Made by a program: the position numbers and the translations under genes
The notes under the pieces: model-generated
What the model saw: only the letters and a program-made list of their open reading frames with translations
What the model was told of the DNA's origin: nothing
The model's database searches: none
Origin: Lachnospiraceae bacterium
GTDB taxonomy: Bacteria; Bacillota_A; Clostridia; Lachnospirales; Lachnospiraceae
Direction: 5' to 3'
DNA length: 64,000 nucleotides
Assembly (NCBI GenBank): GCA_024684065.1
Contig: JAIKXO010000109.1
Coordinates: forward strand, 21,000-84,999
Part shown: positions 27,980-36,561 of the stretch, one piece after another
Numbering within the stretch: the stretch's first letter is position 1
How the letters are laid out: each line of letters begins with the position of its first letter

Positions 27980-28002
27980 CCCACCTTTCGGCGGGTTTTT
28001 TT
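27980..28002 (+). terminator. Terminator at the right edge of the mobile island
   Basis: CCCACC-TTTC-GGCGGG (one A-C mismatch) and seven Ts. With the preceding AAAAATCCCT it resembles the minus-strand terminator at 15334. Confidence 0.7.
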
Positions 28003-28004
28003 CT

Positions 28005-28316
28005 GAAGTTCGTGCGTGCGCACGATTTGCTTCGCAAATCGGCGCAGCAGGGAAATGATTCGGTCAGCAAGCTGCCCGAATCGGCACGAACTTCAGTTCG
28101 TGCCAAAGCGCACGATTTGCTTCGCAAATCGGCGCAGCAGGGAAATGATTCGGTCAGCAGGCTGCCCGAATCGGCACGAACTTCAGTTCGTGCCAAAGCG
28201 CACGATTTGCTTCGCAAATCGGCGCAGCAAGGAAATGATTCGGTCAGCAGGCTGCCCGAATCGGCACGAACTAAAGTTCGTGCCAAAGCACACGATTTGC
28301 TTCGCAAATCGGTGCA
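28005..28316 (+). repeat. Tandem array of a 90-bp three-hairpin repeat
   Basis: The word CACGATTTGC begins at 28021, 28111, 28201 and 28291, so the period is exactly 90 bp, with about three and a half units. Each unit has hairpin C (CGATTTGC-TTC-GCAAATCG), hairpin A (GATTCGG/CCGAATC around CAGC/GCTG) and hairpin B (GGCACGAACT-TC-AGTTCGTGCC). In the third unit the B loop changes from TC to AA but the stem is intact. Because 90 is divisible by three, all frames look open; none is a believable gene. The array ends two bases before the rubrerythrin stop on the other strand. Confidence 0.9.
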
Positions 28317-28318
28317 GG

Positions 28319-28867
28319 TTAGTAGTTCTCGGCGTGTACTTCAAAATAGGCTCTGGGATGAGCGCATACGGGGCAGACCTCAGGAGCTTCGGTCCCTACC
28401 ACGATATGGCCGCAGTTTCTGCATTCCCATACCTTGACTTCGCTCTTTTTAAATACTTCCTGCATTTCTACATTCTTAAGCAGGGCGCGGTAACGCTCCT
28501 CGTGCTTCTTTTCGATCTCGGCAACGCCGCGGAATTTGGCGGCAAGTTCGGTAAAGCCTTCTTCTTCCGCGGTTTTCGCGAAACCTTCATACATATCAGT
28601 CCATTCGAAGTTTTCTCCATCGGCGGCGGCAGCAAGATTCTCGGCGGTCGTTCCGATCCCGTTTAATTCCTTGAACCAGAGCTTGGCATGCTCCTTCTCG
28701 TTATCCGCGGTCTTTAAGAAAAGGGCAGCTATCTGCTCGTAGCCTTCTTTTTTTGCCTTTGAGGCAAAGTAGGTATACTTGTTTCTTGCCTGTGACTCTC
28801 CGGCAAAGGCAGCCTGGAGATTTTTTTCCGTCTGTGTTCCTGAATAAGGGTTGCTTGTTTGTGACAT
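28319..28867 (-). CDS. rbr: Rubrerythrin
   Basis: 182 residues. An N-terminal four-helix ferritin-like domain carries the di-iron ligands in [21 protein letters not shown] and [14 protein letters not shown]-terminal rubredoxin-like domain binds one Fe through CRNCG and [11 protein letters not shown]. It reduces hydrogen peroxide in the cytoplasm of anaerobes. AGGAGG precedes the ATG. It is a single gene; the 90-bp array lies immediately downstream and may act in its 3' end. Confidence 0.95.
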   Translation of the reverse strand: MSQTSNPYSGTQTEKNLQAAFAGESQARNKYTYFASKAKKEGYEQIAALFLKTADNEKEHAKLWFKELNGIGTTAENLAAAADGENFEWTDMYEGFAKTAEEEGFTELAAKFRGVAEIEKKHEERYRALLKNVEMQEVFKKSEVKVWECRNCGHIVVGTEAPEVCPVCAHPRAYFEVHAENY

Positions 28868-29052
28868 TTTCGTATCCTCCTGAAATAATTATGAAAAATA
28901 TACTATATGATAAGGAAATATCTTTTATTCTTCTGATAAGATAAACAAGATAAACCTGCAGCGGATCGTTCAATCCTCAGAGCGGGATAAGCCCGGCCGG
29001 ATTGATCTACAAACCTGAAGCCGTTATATACCGAACAGCCTCAGAGTGACAT

Positions 29053-30609
29053 TTATGAACCCATGCTGGCAAACAGGGCCGCGATCTCATCGGGCGACAT
29101 TTTGGCGTTGGGGTCGCCTGAAAGCTGCGGGGCCGGTTTCGGCTCCGGTTTGGGCTCGGGCTTGGGTTCGGGCTTTGCATCTGATGATCCCATGCTGGCA
29201 AACAGGGCCGCGATCTCATCGGGCGACATTTTGGCGTTGGGGTCGCCTGAAAGCTGTGGTGCAGGAGCCGGAACAGGCTTTGGCTTGGGAGCCGGTTTCG
29301 GCTTGGGGGCCGGAGCAGGCTTCGATTCAGGTTTGGGTTCGGGCTTTGCGTCCGATGAACCCATGCTGGCAAACAAAGCCGCGATCTCGTCAGGCGACAT
29401 TTTGGCGTTGGGGTCGCCGGAAGGCTGTGGTGCGGGAGCCGGAGCGGGCTTTGGCTTGGGAGCCGGTTTCGGCTTAGGGGCCGGAGCAGGCTTTGGTTCC
29501 GGTTTGGGCTCAGGCTTTGGTTCAGGTTTCGCCTCCGGTTTAGAGTCTGACGCACCCATGCTCGCAAATAAAGCGGCAATGTCGTCGGCCGACATTTTAG
29601 CGTTGGGATCGCCGGACAATTGCGGCGCAGCGGGCTTGGGTTCAGGCTTCGGCTCCGGTTTGGGAGCCGGCGCAGCATCAACGACAGGAGCCGGTTCAGG
29701 AACAGGTTCGGGAGCCGGAGCGGCATCAACGACAGGAGCCGGTTCGGGAACGGGCTCAGGAGCCGGCGCAGTATCCACAACAGGAGCCGGTTCGGGAACA
29801 GGCTCGTGAGCCAGTGCAGCCTCCACAACAGGAGCCGGTTCAGGAACAGGCTCGGGAGCCGGAGCGGCATCAACGACAGGAGCCGGTTCAGGAACGGGAT
29901 CAGGAGCCGGCGCGGCATCCACAGCAGGAGCCGGTGCAGGAACGGGCTCGGGAGCCGGCGCGGCATCAACGACAGGGGCTGGTTCAGGAACGGGTTCGGG
30001 AGCCGGAGCGGCATCAACAACGGGAGCCGGTTCAGGAACGGGTTCGGGAGCCGGAGCGGCATCAACGACAGGAGCCGGTTCAGGAACGGGCTCGGGAGCC
30101 GGCGCGGTATCAGCGACAGGAGCCGGTTCAGGAACAGGCTCGGGAGCCGGAGCGGTATCCACAGCCGGAGCCGGTTCCGGTACAGAAGCCTGCGCCGGCT
30201 TTGCGGCAGGCGCAGGCGCTGCCTGAGGCGCGGCGATCTGTCCGCCGCCTTTCAGGGTTTTAAAATCCTCAACGGACCCTATCTCCTCATAAGCCCTGAG
30301 GTGTTCATACAGATCGGCAGTGACCCACAGATTTCGGTAAAAAAGGGAGATCAATCCTTTAATGTCGGTTATCCCATACTGGAGACAGCCATAGAGGAAA
30401 TCATCGATACCTTCGTTTATACTGTCGGAAGGGAAAGAATCATCCCCGACATGAGCCTCCCAGAGCTTTATGGCGATGTCCCTTGCAGATTCATCCATAG
30501 ACCGGTCCCTGTATCTTGCCTCACGGTTTTTTGCGTAACAGGAATTAAGGGCAAGTTCGTAATCGGTCATATCTGAAACCGGTTTTTGAGTCGTAAGTCT
30601 TTTGCTCAT
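29053..30609 (-). CDS. Proline-rich repeat protein with four C-terminal FliM-like peptides
   Basis: 518 residues with no signal peptide or membrane segment. Residues 1-125 form a compact, mostly helical domain not recognised by me (SMDESARDIAIKLWEAHVGD). Residues 140-310 are about ten copies of a 16-residue Pro/Glu/Ala/Val unit (PEPVPEPAPVVDAAPA type). The rest alternates Lys-Pro linkers with four nearly identical blocks, SGDPNAKMSPDEIAALFASM, at about 29057, 29187, 29358 and 29548. The block resembles the LSQxEIDALL peptide of FliM/FliN. It looks like a flexible scaffold that displays a short binding peptide four times. Partner unknown. Confidence 0.8.
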   Translation of the reverse strand: MSKRLTTQKPVSDMTDYELALNSCYAKNREARYRDRSMDESARDIAIKLWEAHVGDDSFPSDSINEGIDDFLYGCLQYGITDIKGLISLFYRNLWVTADLYEHLRAYEEIGSVEDFKTLKGGGQIAAPQAAPAPAAKPAQASVPEPAPAVDTAPAPEPVPEPAPVADTAPAPEPVPEPAPVVDAAPAPEPVPEPAPVVDAAPAPEPVPEPAPVVDAAPAPEPVPAPAPAVDAAPAPDPVPEPAPVVDAAPAPEPVPEPAPVVEAALAHEPVPEPAPVVDTAPAPEPVPEPAPVVDAAPAPEPVPEPAPVVDAAPAPKPEPKPEPKPAAPQLSGDPNAKMSADDIAALFASMGASDSKPEAKPEPKPEPKPEPKPAPAPKPKPAPKPKPAPAPAPQPSGDPNAKMSPDEIAALFASMGSSDAKPEPKPESKPAPAPKPKPAPKPKPVPAPAPQLSGDPNAKMSPDEIAALFASMGSSDAKPEPKPEPKPEPKPAPQLSGDPNAKMSPDEIAALFASMGS

Positions 30610-30706
30610 AGGAGTCCCCCTTGTGCAGAGTTTTGCTTCATACAGTTTCGGGACAGAAAAGCAGACCAGTACAAATAAGTCCGGTCCTTTTCTGCCTTCT
30701 GTTTTG

Positions 30707-30734
30707 ATTATAGCTGATTTACACGGAAATGCAA
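30707..30734 (-). promoter_or_regulatory. Probable promoter of the proline-rich protein gene
   Basis: Minus strand TTGCAT, 16 bases, TATAAT, about 100 bases before the start. Confidence 0.5.
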
Positions 30735-30748
30735 TTCTTACTTATAGA

Positions 30749-30777
30749 TTGTAGCTGGGAATTATTTATGATATTAT
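30749..30777 (+). promoter_or_regulatory. Probable promoter of the Gln-rich secreted protein gene
   Basis: TTGTAG, 17 bases, TATTAT, 44 bases before the ATG. Confidence 0.55.
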
Positions 30778-30820
30778 ATATAAGTTAAAGTGGGTTTTAA
30801 GAAAGGGGTGCGTATAAAAT

Positions 30821-31303
30821 ATGAAAAAAGGGATAATTTCAGTATTTTTTGCTATCGGATTGTTTTTCTGTGTGTTTACTGTTCCTGTAAGGGCGGCAAA
30901 TGATATTTCGATAGCCCAGTATCACCAGCTTCAGAACCAGCTGAATGCGATGCAGGGGCTTGTGGGGCTGTACAGCCTTCCGGGGCTTTTTGATCCGACG
31001 CTCGGGGCGATAGAACAGTCGCTGAATCAGGAGATGCTTCAGATGCAGATGCTGAATGCGACATTAACGCCTACGCTTGGGCCTGTTTCACAGACTGCCA
31101 CAAATAATGTTAATAATGCGATAAAACAGCAGCAGCAGCATGTGATGGCGCTGTATGCCTGGCAGCAGCAGCAGGCTATCGCGCAGGCCATAGCCACGCA
31201 GCAGCAGGTTCTCGCCGCGCAGCAGCAGGCAATGCTGCTTGCATATCAACAGCAGCAGGTGGCTATGATGGATGCACAGCTCAGGGCCCTTGGACTGAAA
31301 TGA
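30821..31303 (+). CDS. Secreted glutamine-rich protein
   Basis: 160 residues. The signal peptide KKGIISVFFAIGLFFCVF ends near VRAAND with an Ala-x-Ala cleavage site. The mature part is helical and rich in Gln: several runs of three or four Q (IKQQQQHVMALYAWQQQQ, then LAYQQQQVAMM) in the last 65 residues, probably a coiled coil. No Cys and no anchor. I know no family with this layout; it may be a surface or matrix-associated protein. AAAGGGG precedes the ATG. Confidence 0.75.
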   Translation: MKKGIISVFFAIGLFFCVFTVPVRAANDISIAQYHQLQNQLNAMQGLVGLYSLPGLFDPTLGAIEQSLNQEMLQMQMLNATLTPTLGPVSQTATNNVNNAIKQQQQHVMALYAWQQQQAIAQAIATQQQVLAAQQQAMLLAYQQQQVAMMDAQLRALGLK

Positions 31304-31417
31304 TAAAAAACGGGATGACAATAAATACATCATTTGAAGCCTGACAGTTCTGTACTCCGGAATTTTCAGGAAATAATGTTTTTTCGAAATGTAATCCGAT
31401 TTACGTCAGGAGTTTTA

Positions 31418-32467
31418 ATGGCAGAAAAAAAAGAGAGGCTTGCAGGGCCGGATCTTATAAGGAGCGTTGCCGCGCTTTTTGTGGTCGGTGTACACTTTTA
31501 CCTGAACTGTGGATATTATTCCGCGCCGATGCAGGGTATAAAGATGTATGCAATGACAGTCACGAGATGGTTTTTTCTCATCTGCGTTCCTCTTTATATG
31601 ATCCTTACGGGCTTTTTCAAATGCAATAAAAAACTGTGCAAAGAGCACTACTTAAGCCTTGTGCCCATCATTACCGCTTATGTGGTCATAACGGTGATAA
31701 AGATTTTTGTTTCCAATCATTTTTATGGGAAGATCTACTTTTTTGAGGATTCTGTAAAAGGCATTTTTAATTATACCTTTTCCTGGTATGTCGGGATGTA
31801 TATTTCCATAACCCTTCTTATCCCCTTTCTGAACATCCTCTGGAAGGGGATCGGGAACAAAAGGGATAAGCTTGTTCTTATAGGCTCGCTTGTGTTCATA
31901 TGCTCTCTTTATCCCGTTACGGGATATATTGCCCCGGCGTACTGGCAGATAATGTATCCGATACTTTATTATTATATAGGAACCTATATCCGTGAATACG
32001 AGCCCGGACCTGACAGGTTTCTGCTTATAGCGGTAACGGCTCTCATGGTATTTGTTAACGCGACGGTTTCTTTTATCGGAGCGAAGGGAGGGGCCTTTGA
32101 CTGGAGCATTTTAGGCCCGGTGGACAGCGGATATTCCACTGTTACCGTGGTTATCTGCGCGACGGCTTTTTTCCTGCTTTTCTATAAGGCGGACATTAAG
32201 AATACAGCTTTCAGAAAACTGCTTGCGGGCATTTCGGAGGTGTCCTTTGAGATATATATGTTTACGGGATGCTTTGACGCTGCTATATATTCAATAGCCT
32301 TCAGGTATACCGGAGGGCCGGATGCGCATAAGTTCTTCTGGCTGTTTTTTGTTTTTGTCCCGTTAAATTTTGTACTCTCGTATATTTCATCCCGCATATA
32401 CAGATTTTTATATACAAAGCTTGCAGACAGGATAAACAGGGTGTTTTCAGGAAGAGCCGCCTCCTGA
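31418..32467 (+). CDS. Membrane acyltransferase (acyltransferase-3 family)
   Basis: 349 residues with about ten membrane segments. The start LAGPDLIRSVAALFVVGVHFYLNCG carries the R-x8-H pattern of acyltransferase-3 enzymes, which O-acylate cell-surface sugars; later segments (FFLICVPLYMILTGFF) also fit. The frame opens at a TTG at 31334, but TCAGGAG before the ATG at 31418 and the conserved first segment support the shorter form. The histidine kinase gene follows 25 bases later. Acyl donor and acceptor are unknown. Confidence 0.82.
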   Translation: MAEKKERLAGPDLIRSVAALFVVGVHFYLNCGYYSAPMQGIKMYAMTVTRWFFLICVPLYMILTGFFKCNKKLCKEHYLSLVPIITAYVVITVIKIFVSNHFYGKIYFFEDSVKGIFNYTFSWYVGMYISITLLIPFLNILWKGIGNKRDKLVLIGSLVFICSLYPVTGYIAPAYWQIMYPILYYYIGTYIREYEPGPDRFLLIAVTALMVFVNATVSFIGAKGGAFDWSILGPVDSGYSTVTVVICATAFFLLFYKADIKNTAFRKLLAGISEVSFEIYMFTGCFDAAIYSIAFRYTGGPDAHKFFWLFFVFVPLNFVLSYISSRIYRFLYTKLADRINRVFSGRAAS

Positions 32468-32492
32468 CGGTAAAGGGACGGCATCGGGTCAG

Positions 32493-34946
32493 ATGGGAAA
32501 CGAGCTTAAGGAAAGGTTCAAAAGAAGCAGGGTACAGGGGAGCAGGGCCTGGAGGGTGATCCTGGGGCTTTATTTCGTTGCGGCCGTTACGGGGATCTTT
32601 GCAAGGATCCTTCTTCAGAACGAGATGATAGGGACTGTCGAACGGAATCTGGCTTCCTATGCCGAGCTTGGGGTTATTGAGATAACCGATGTCGGGAATA
32701 ATGTAGAGGGACTCAGCGACCTGGGATATTTTCTGGAGAAAAGATATCAGAATATCGCCTACATGGGGGTGGACAATAAGATCGGGAGCGTGATAATATC
32801 AGCCAACAGTTTTTTCCAGGGAAAGGTGCCCGGAGAACTGGGAGATAGCCTGAAAGCAATTTCCGACAGTATTTCAGAGGGCGAAGCCTTGGCAGAATAT
32901 CATAACATTCGGGGACTTGGAAAATATTTTCTGTTTTCCGCCCTGTCTCCGGATGGAAGATACAGCTTCAAGGGATATGTTCCTTATGATGATGCCATGA
33001 GGGATCTGAAGGCTATCAGGGGAGTGTTTGTCACTGCTGTCGTACTGCTCATCTTAGTTGCCACCTGTACGGGGATCGTGATACTGAGGCTTGATGCAAA
33101 GGCAGAGAAGATGGAGGAGGCTGAGAGGGCCAGGAAGCGCGCGGAGGATGCAAATCAGGCAAAGAGCAGCTTTCTTGCCAATATGTCCCATGAAATAAGG
33201 ACTCCGATAAATGCCATTCTCGGCATGAACGAAATGATATTTCGGGAGACCTCGGAAAGCAACATCAGGGATTATTCCAGAAACGTAAACGCCGCAGCCT
33301 CAAACCTTCTTTCGATCGTAAGCGACATTCTCGATTTTTCGAAGATAGAGGCGGGAAAGCTTGAACTTATAGAAGATAAATATGAGCTCTCCAGCATGCT
33401 TCACGATATCTATCAGATGATCCGCATGAGGGCGGAGAATAAAGGCCTGGCATTTGAGATGAAGGTGGACGAGACGATCCCCGAGATGCTTTACGGAGAC
33501 AGGCTCAGGGTTCAGCAGTGCATAATGAACCTTCTGGTCAACGCCGTGAAGTATACCGATAAGGGAAAGGTTACTTTGGACGTTTCGTACAACATGCCTG
33601 ACGAAAAGACGGTTATGCTTATCGTGAGGGTAACAGATACCGGAAAGGGGATCCCCGAGGATCAGCAGAAAGCGATATTTGATAAGTTCCAGCGCGTGGA
33701 CATGAAGTCCAATAACACCATAGAGGGGACAGGGCTCGGGCTTTCGATCACACAGAATCTTCTGGATATCATGGGGGGATCGATAAAGATCAACAGTGTT
33801 TACGGAGCAGGATCGGTGTTTACGGTCAGTATTCCCCAGATGTATCTCGGGACGGAACCGGTCGGAAATATCGAAAACCGCATAAAGAGCGAGCCGGGAT
33901 ATAAGAATATCACTGAGTCGTCATTTGTCGCTCCTACGGCAAACGTTTTGGTCGTGGACGATACCGAGCTGAATCTGGTGGTTGCAAAGAATCTCCTTAA
34001 GAAGACGGAAATCCGTGTCGATACGGCTCTTTCCGGAAGTGAATGCCTTGAAAAGCTTAAGGAGAAACAGTATGATGTGATATTCCTTGATGCCAGAATG
34101 CCGGAAATGGACGGAGTGGAGACTCTCAATAATATAAAGAGCATGGGGCTTTGTCCGAAGGAAACGGCGATCATCGTGCTTACTGCAAACGTCCTTGCGG
34201 GAGCAAAGAGCTCCTATATGGATATGGGGTTTGACGAATATCTTCCGAAGCCCGTAAAGCCCGAAGATCTGGAAGCCATGCTTTTAAGGTTTCTTCCGGC
34301 TGATAAGGTGGAGCTTACGGATGCGGTACGTGAGGAGACCGACTATTCGGGCATCCCTGACTGGATAAGGAAAAATCCGGAGCTTGATATAAGAAGAGGC
34401 ATCGAGCTTTGCGGAAGCCCTGAGATCTATATGGATACCATAACGCGTTTCGAGAAATATGCGATGGATACGATCAAAGATATAGGGGGAGCCTTTGGGC
34501 AGGGCAGGATCGAAGATTTCACGACGAAGGTGCATTCCGTAAAGAGTTCGGCGAAGCTGATCGGGGCAGAGAGGCTGTCGGCGCTTGCCGCGGAGCTTGA
34601 GGAAGCCGGGGACCGAAAGGATGTCCCGTTTATAGGGGCGCATATCGGGACCATGCTGTCGCTGTACGGGGAGATCGCGGAATCCCTTTCGCCTTTGGTT
34701 AAGGAAGAGAAAAAGGAAGGGGAGGTTGAACCGGAAGCTCTCCGGGGAATATATGCCCATCTTAAGAACTATGTGGACGATTTCAACAGCGAAGCGGTAG
34801 GGAGCATGGTAAGGGCTCTCGACAGATATCAGTTCCCAGGAAGCGAACAGAAGAGGTTTGACGAATTAAAGAGAGCTTACGAAGCAATGGACTGGGTGGC
34901 TATGATGGCTGTCTTTGACGATTGGGAAGAAGAGGATGGAGAATAA
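32493..34946 (+). CDS. Hybrid sensor histidine kinase with receiver and Hpt domains
   Basis: 817 residues. Two membrane segments (about 23-41 and 177-199) bracket a 135-residue outer sensor domain. The HisKA box FLANMSHEIRTPINAILGMNE has His233; the ATPase domain shows the N box LLVNAVKYTDKGK, DTGKGIP and GTGLGLSI. The receiver follows with VVDDTELN and the phospho-Asp in VIFLDARMPEMDG. The C-terminal Hpt domain has HSVKSSAKLIGA. It is a full phosphorelay in one chain. The signal is unknown. The adjoining response regulator, overlapping by 11 bases, is the likely partner. Confidence 0.92.
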   Translation: MGNELKERFKRSRVQGSRAWRVILGLYFVAAVTGIFARILLQNEMIGTVERNLASYAELGVIEITDVGNNVEGLSDLGYFLEKRYQNIAYMGVDNKIGSVIISANSFFQGKVPGELGDSLKAISDSISEGEALAEYHNIRGLGKYFLFSALSPDGRYSFKGYVPYDDAMRDLKAIRGVFVTAVVLLILVATCTGIVILRLDAKAEKMEEAERARKRAEDANQAKSSFLANMSHEIRTPINAILGMNEMIFRETSESNIRDYSRNVNAAASNLLSIVSDILDFSKIEAGKLELIEDKYELSSMLHDIYQMIRMRAENKGLAFEMKVDETIPEMLYGDRLRVQQCIMNLLVNAVKYTDKGKVTLDVSYNMPDEKTVMLIVRVTDTGKGIPEDQQKAIFDKFQRVDMKSNNTIEGTGLGLSITQNLLDIMGGSIKINSVYGAGSVFTVSIPQMYLGTEPVGNIENRIKSEPGYKNITESSFVAPTANVLVVDDTELNLVVAKNLLKKTEIRVDTALSGSECLEKLKEKQYDVIFLDARMPEMDGVETLNNIKSMGLCPKETAIIVLTANVLAGAKSSYMDMGFDEYLPKPVKPEDLEAMLLRFLPADKVELTDAVREETDYSGIPDWIRKNPELDIRRGIELCGSPEIYMDTITRFEKYAMDTIKDIGGAFGQGRIEDFTTKVHSVKSSAKLIGAERLSALAAELEEAGDRKDVPFIGAHIGTMLSLYGEIAESLSPLVKEEKKEGEVEPEALRGIYAHLKNYVDDFNSEAVGSMVRALDRYQFPGSEQKRFDELKRAYEAMDWVAMMAVFDDWEEEDGE

Positions 34947-35724
34947 CAATAACGAGAAAAAGGTGCTTGTTATAGGCAACAGTAATGAATTCCTTTTCAG
35001 AAGCGTGGCGAATGACCTTGAATGGCGCGGGTTTACGATAGTTGAGGCTGCTCCGGTGGTCACCGAGATGTCGAAGGTGGACCATAATATCAGGGTTTAT
35101 GTGGTCATTATAAGCAATTTTGAAGAAATGCGTGATCTTATCGTTTATCTGAAGGATATATCATTTGACAGGAAGCTTTATATATGCGTCATATGCAGTC
35201 ATCTGGATGTCTCGTCGGTCACCAAGCTCATTTCCGAGGAAGAGCTTGCAGCGCTTTACGAACGCCCGGTAAATATTAAGGAAGTAGGTACAGCCCTTGA
35301 GGGAATATATGAAAAATCCTGTACGGAGAGAAGGAAAAAGGCCATACTGATCATAGACGATGATCCGACCTTCCTTCGCAAGACCCAGCAGCTTTTGAAG
35401 GATAACTATAAGATCTATATGGCAAATTCCGCGGCTTCCGCGCTTATGATCCTTTCCAAGCATACGGTGGATCTGATCCTGCTAGACTATGACATGCCTA
35501 TCGTAAACGGTCCTCAGGCGTATGAGATGATAAAGGCCGAGCCTTCGGTGGGAGATACTCCGATCATGTTCCTTTCGGGGAAAGCTGACAGGGAAAGCAT
35601 AGCTACCGCCATACACTTAAAGCCTGTGAGCTATATCCTCAAATCCCTCCCCGCCCAGGAGCTGATAACCACCATATCCCACTTTTTCATGAACCAGTCA
35701 TTGGAGGATATGATGAAGACATGA
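34936..35724 (+). CDS. Response regulator with one degenerate and one intact receiver domain
   Basis: About 262 residues. The first 125 look like a receiver that has lost its acidic pocket (VLVIGNSNEFLFRSVAN). The second, from about residue 135, is intact: AILIIDDDPTFLRKTQ, phospho-Asp in VDLILLDYDMPIVNGPQ, the Ser of IMFLSGKAD and Lys of YILKSLP. There is no output domain, so it acts by protein contacts or as a relay step. The ATG at 34936 overlaps the kinase gene end; GAAGAAGAGG lies before it. The frame is open seven codons earlier. Confidence 0.85.
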   Translation: MENNNNEKKVLVIGNSNEFLFRSVANDLEWRGFTIVEAAPVVTEMSKVDHNIRVYVVIISNFEEMRDLIVYLKDISFDRKLYICVICSHLDVSSVTKLISEEELAALYERPVNIKEVGTALEGIYEKSCTERRKKAILIIDDDPTFLRKTQQLLKDNYKIYMANSAASALMILSKHTVDLILLDYDMPIVNGPQAYEMIKAEPSVGDTPIMFLSGKADRESIATAIHLKPVSYILKSLPAQELITTISHFFMNQSLEDMMKT

Positions 35725-35815
35725 CAGGATTTTGGGATGCGGTCCTTTCGCATCCGGATCATCATAATTATCATAAGCACCGGAAATGGACCGGAAATGT
35801 GGCCGTAACTATATC

Positions 35816-35844
35816 TTGTGGAATTCCAAATTGCATGGTACAAT
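35816..35844 (+). promoter_or_regulatory. Probable promoter of the XRE regulator gene
   Basis: TTGTGG, 17 bases, TACAAT, 56 bases before the ATG. Confidence 0.55.
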
Positions 35845-35900
35845 ATATAAGTATTCATTTTTAGATCACTAATAAAAATATATAAAAAGGGAGAAACAAA

Positions 35901-36404
35901 ATGACTTTAGCAGAGAAATTAATCCAATTGCGCAACAAGAAAAAAATGTCTCAAAAGGCAATAGCGGAACAGCTGGGCATCCATTACAATTCATATGCAA
36001 GGTTTGAGCGCGGAGTAAGCACTCCAAGACCCAGCACCTATGACAAGCTCGCGGAGGTCTATGGCTGCTCAAAGGAATATCTGATGGACGTTGATGACAA
36101 TAAAAAGAAGGCATCGGCAAAGGCTTCCTCTTCAAAAGCGAATAAGAAGCCGGCTGCAGCTTCTAAAAAAGCGGATAATAAACCGGCTGAGAAAGAAGCG
36201 GAGCCCGTTAAAGAGGTTAAGAGCGTTCCTCAGGTCAATATAGAGCTTCAGTATGCGGGAAAGAATATCAGCTATACTGATATCATTGAAAGAGCAAAGA
36301 GCGCTTCAGGCTCCGACGGGGAAGGAATGGACATCTATATTAAGCCCGAAGAAGACCGCGTATATTATGTAGTCAAGGGTGTGCCCGGAAGCTTTGAGAT
36401 ATAG
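35901..36404 (+). CDS. XRE-family regulator with C-terminal DUF6465-like domain
   Basis: 167 residues. Residues 5-60 are a Cro/C1 helix-turn-helix (LRNKKKMSQKAIAEQLGIHYNS then RFERGVSTPRPSTYDKLAEV). A Lys/Ala-rich linker of about 45 residues follows, then a 55-residue domain starting VPQVNIELQYAGKNISY and ending YYVVKGVPGSFEI, of the DUF6465 type seen in Lachnospiraceae, alone or after Lys/Ala tails. Function of the latter is unknown. AGGGAG precedes the ATG; its own promoter and terminator make it a single-gene unit. Confidence 0.85.
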   Translation: MTLAEKLIQLRNKKKMSQKAIAEQLGIHYNSYARFERGVSTPRPSTYDKLAEVYGCSKEYLMDVDDNKKKASAKASSSKANKKPAAASKKADNKPAEKEAEPVKEVKSVPQVNIELQYAGKNISYTDIIERAKSASGSDGEGMDIYIKPEEDRVYYVVKGVPGSFEI

Positions 36405-36439
36405 GGCGGTAAGCGGCTTTAAATGAATAATGCACAGAG

Positions 36440-36476
36440 GCAGGCTGCAAAGGAAGTGGCCTGCTTTTCTGTTTTT
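36440..36476 (+). terminator. Terminator of the XRE regulator gene
   Basis: GCAGGC and GCCTGC (36440-36445, 36459-36464) followed by TTTTCTGTTTTTT. Confidence 0.75.
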
Positions 36477-36479
36477 TGG

Positions 36480-36508
36480 TTGACTAAAAAAACTGTGGAT
36501 TATACAAT
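36480..36508 (+). promoter_or_regulatory. Promoter of the GGDEF-EAL gene
   Basis: TTGACT, 17 bases, TACAAT, 54 bases before the start codon. Confidence 0.7.
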
Positions 36509-36561
36509 GATAAGGGGTAATACTACAGGTTTTGTTTTGTCGCGCGTATCGGAGGTTCAGT

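Noticed and set aside
28005..28316. CRISPR array
   Set aside because: The whole 90-bp unit repeats, with no unique spacers and no cas genes.
28012..28666. Long open frames on both strands through the 90-bp array
   Set aside because: The period is a multiple of three, so stop-free frames arise from repetition; the products are hairpin sequence repeats and the right part is antisense to rubrerythrin.
29063..30576. Plus-strand Gly/Arg/Gln-rich frames
   Set aside because: They are antisense to the repeated Pro/Glu/Ala codons of the minus-strand gene, which has a start signal and natural sequence.
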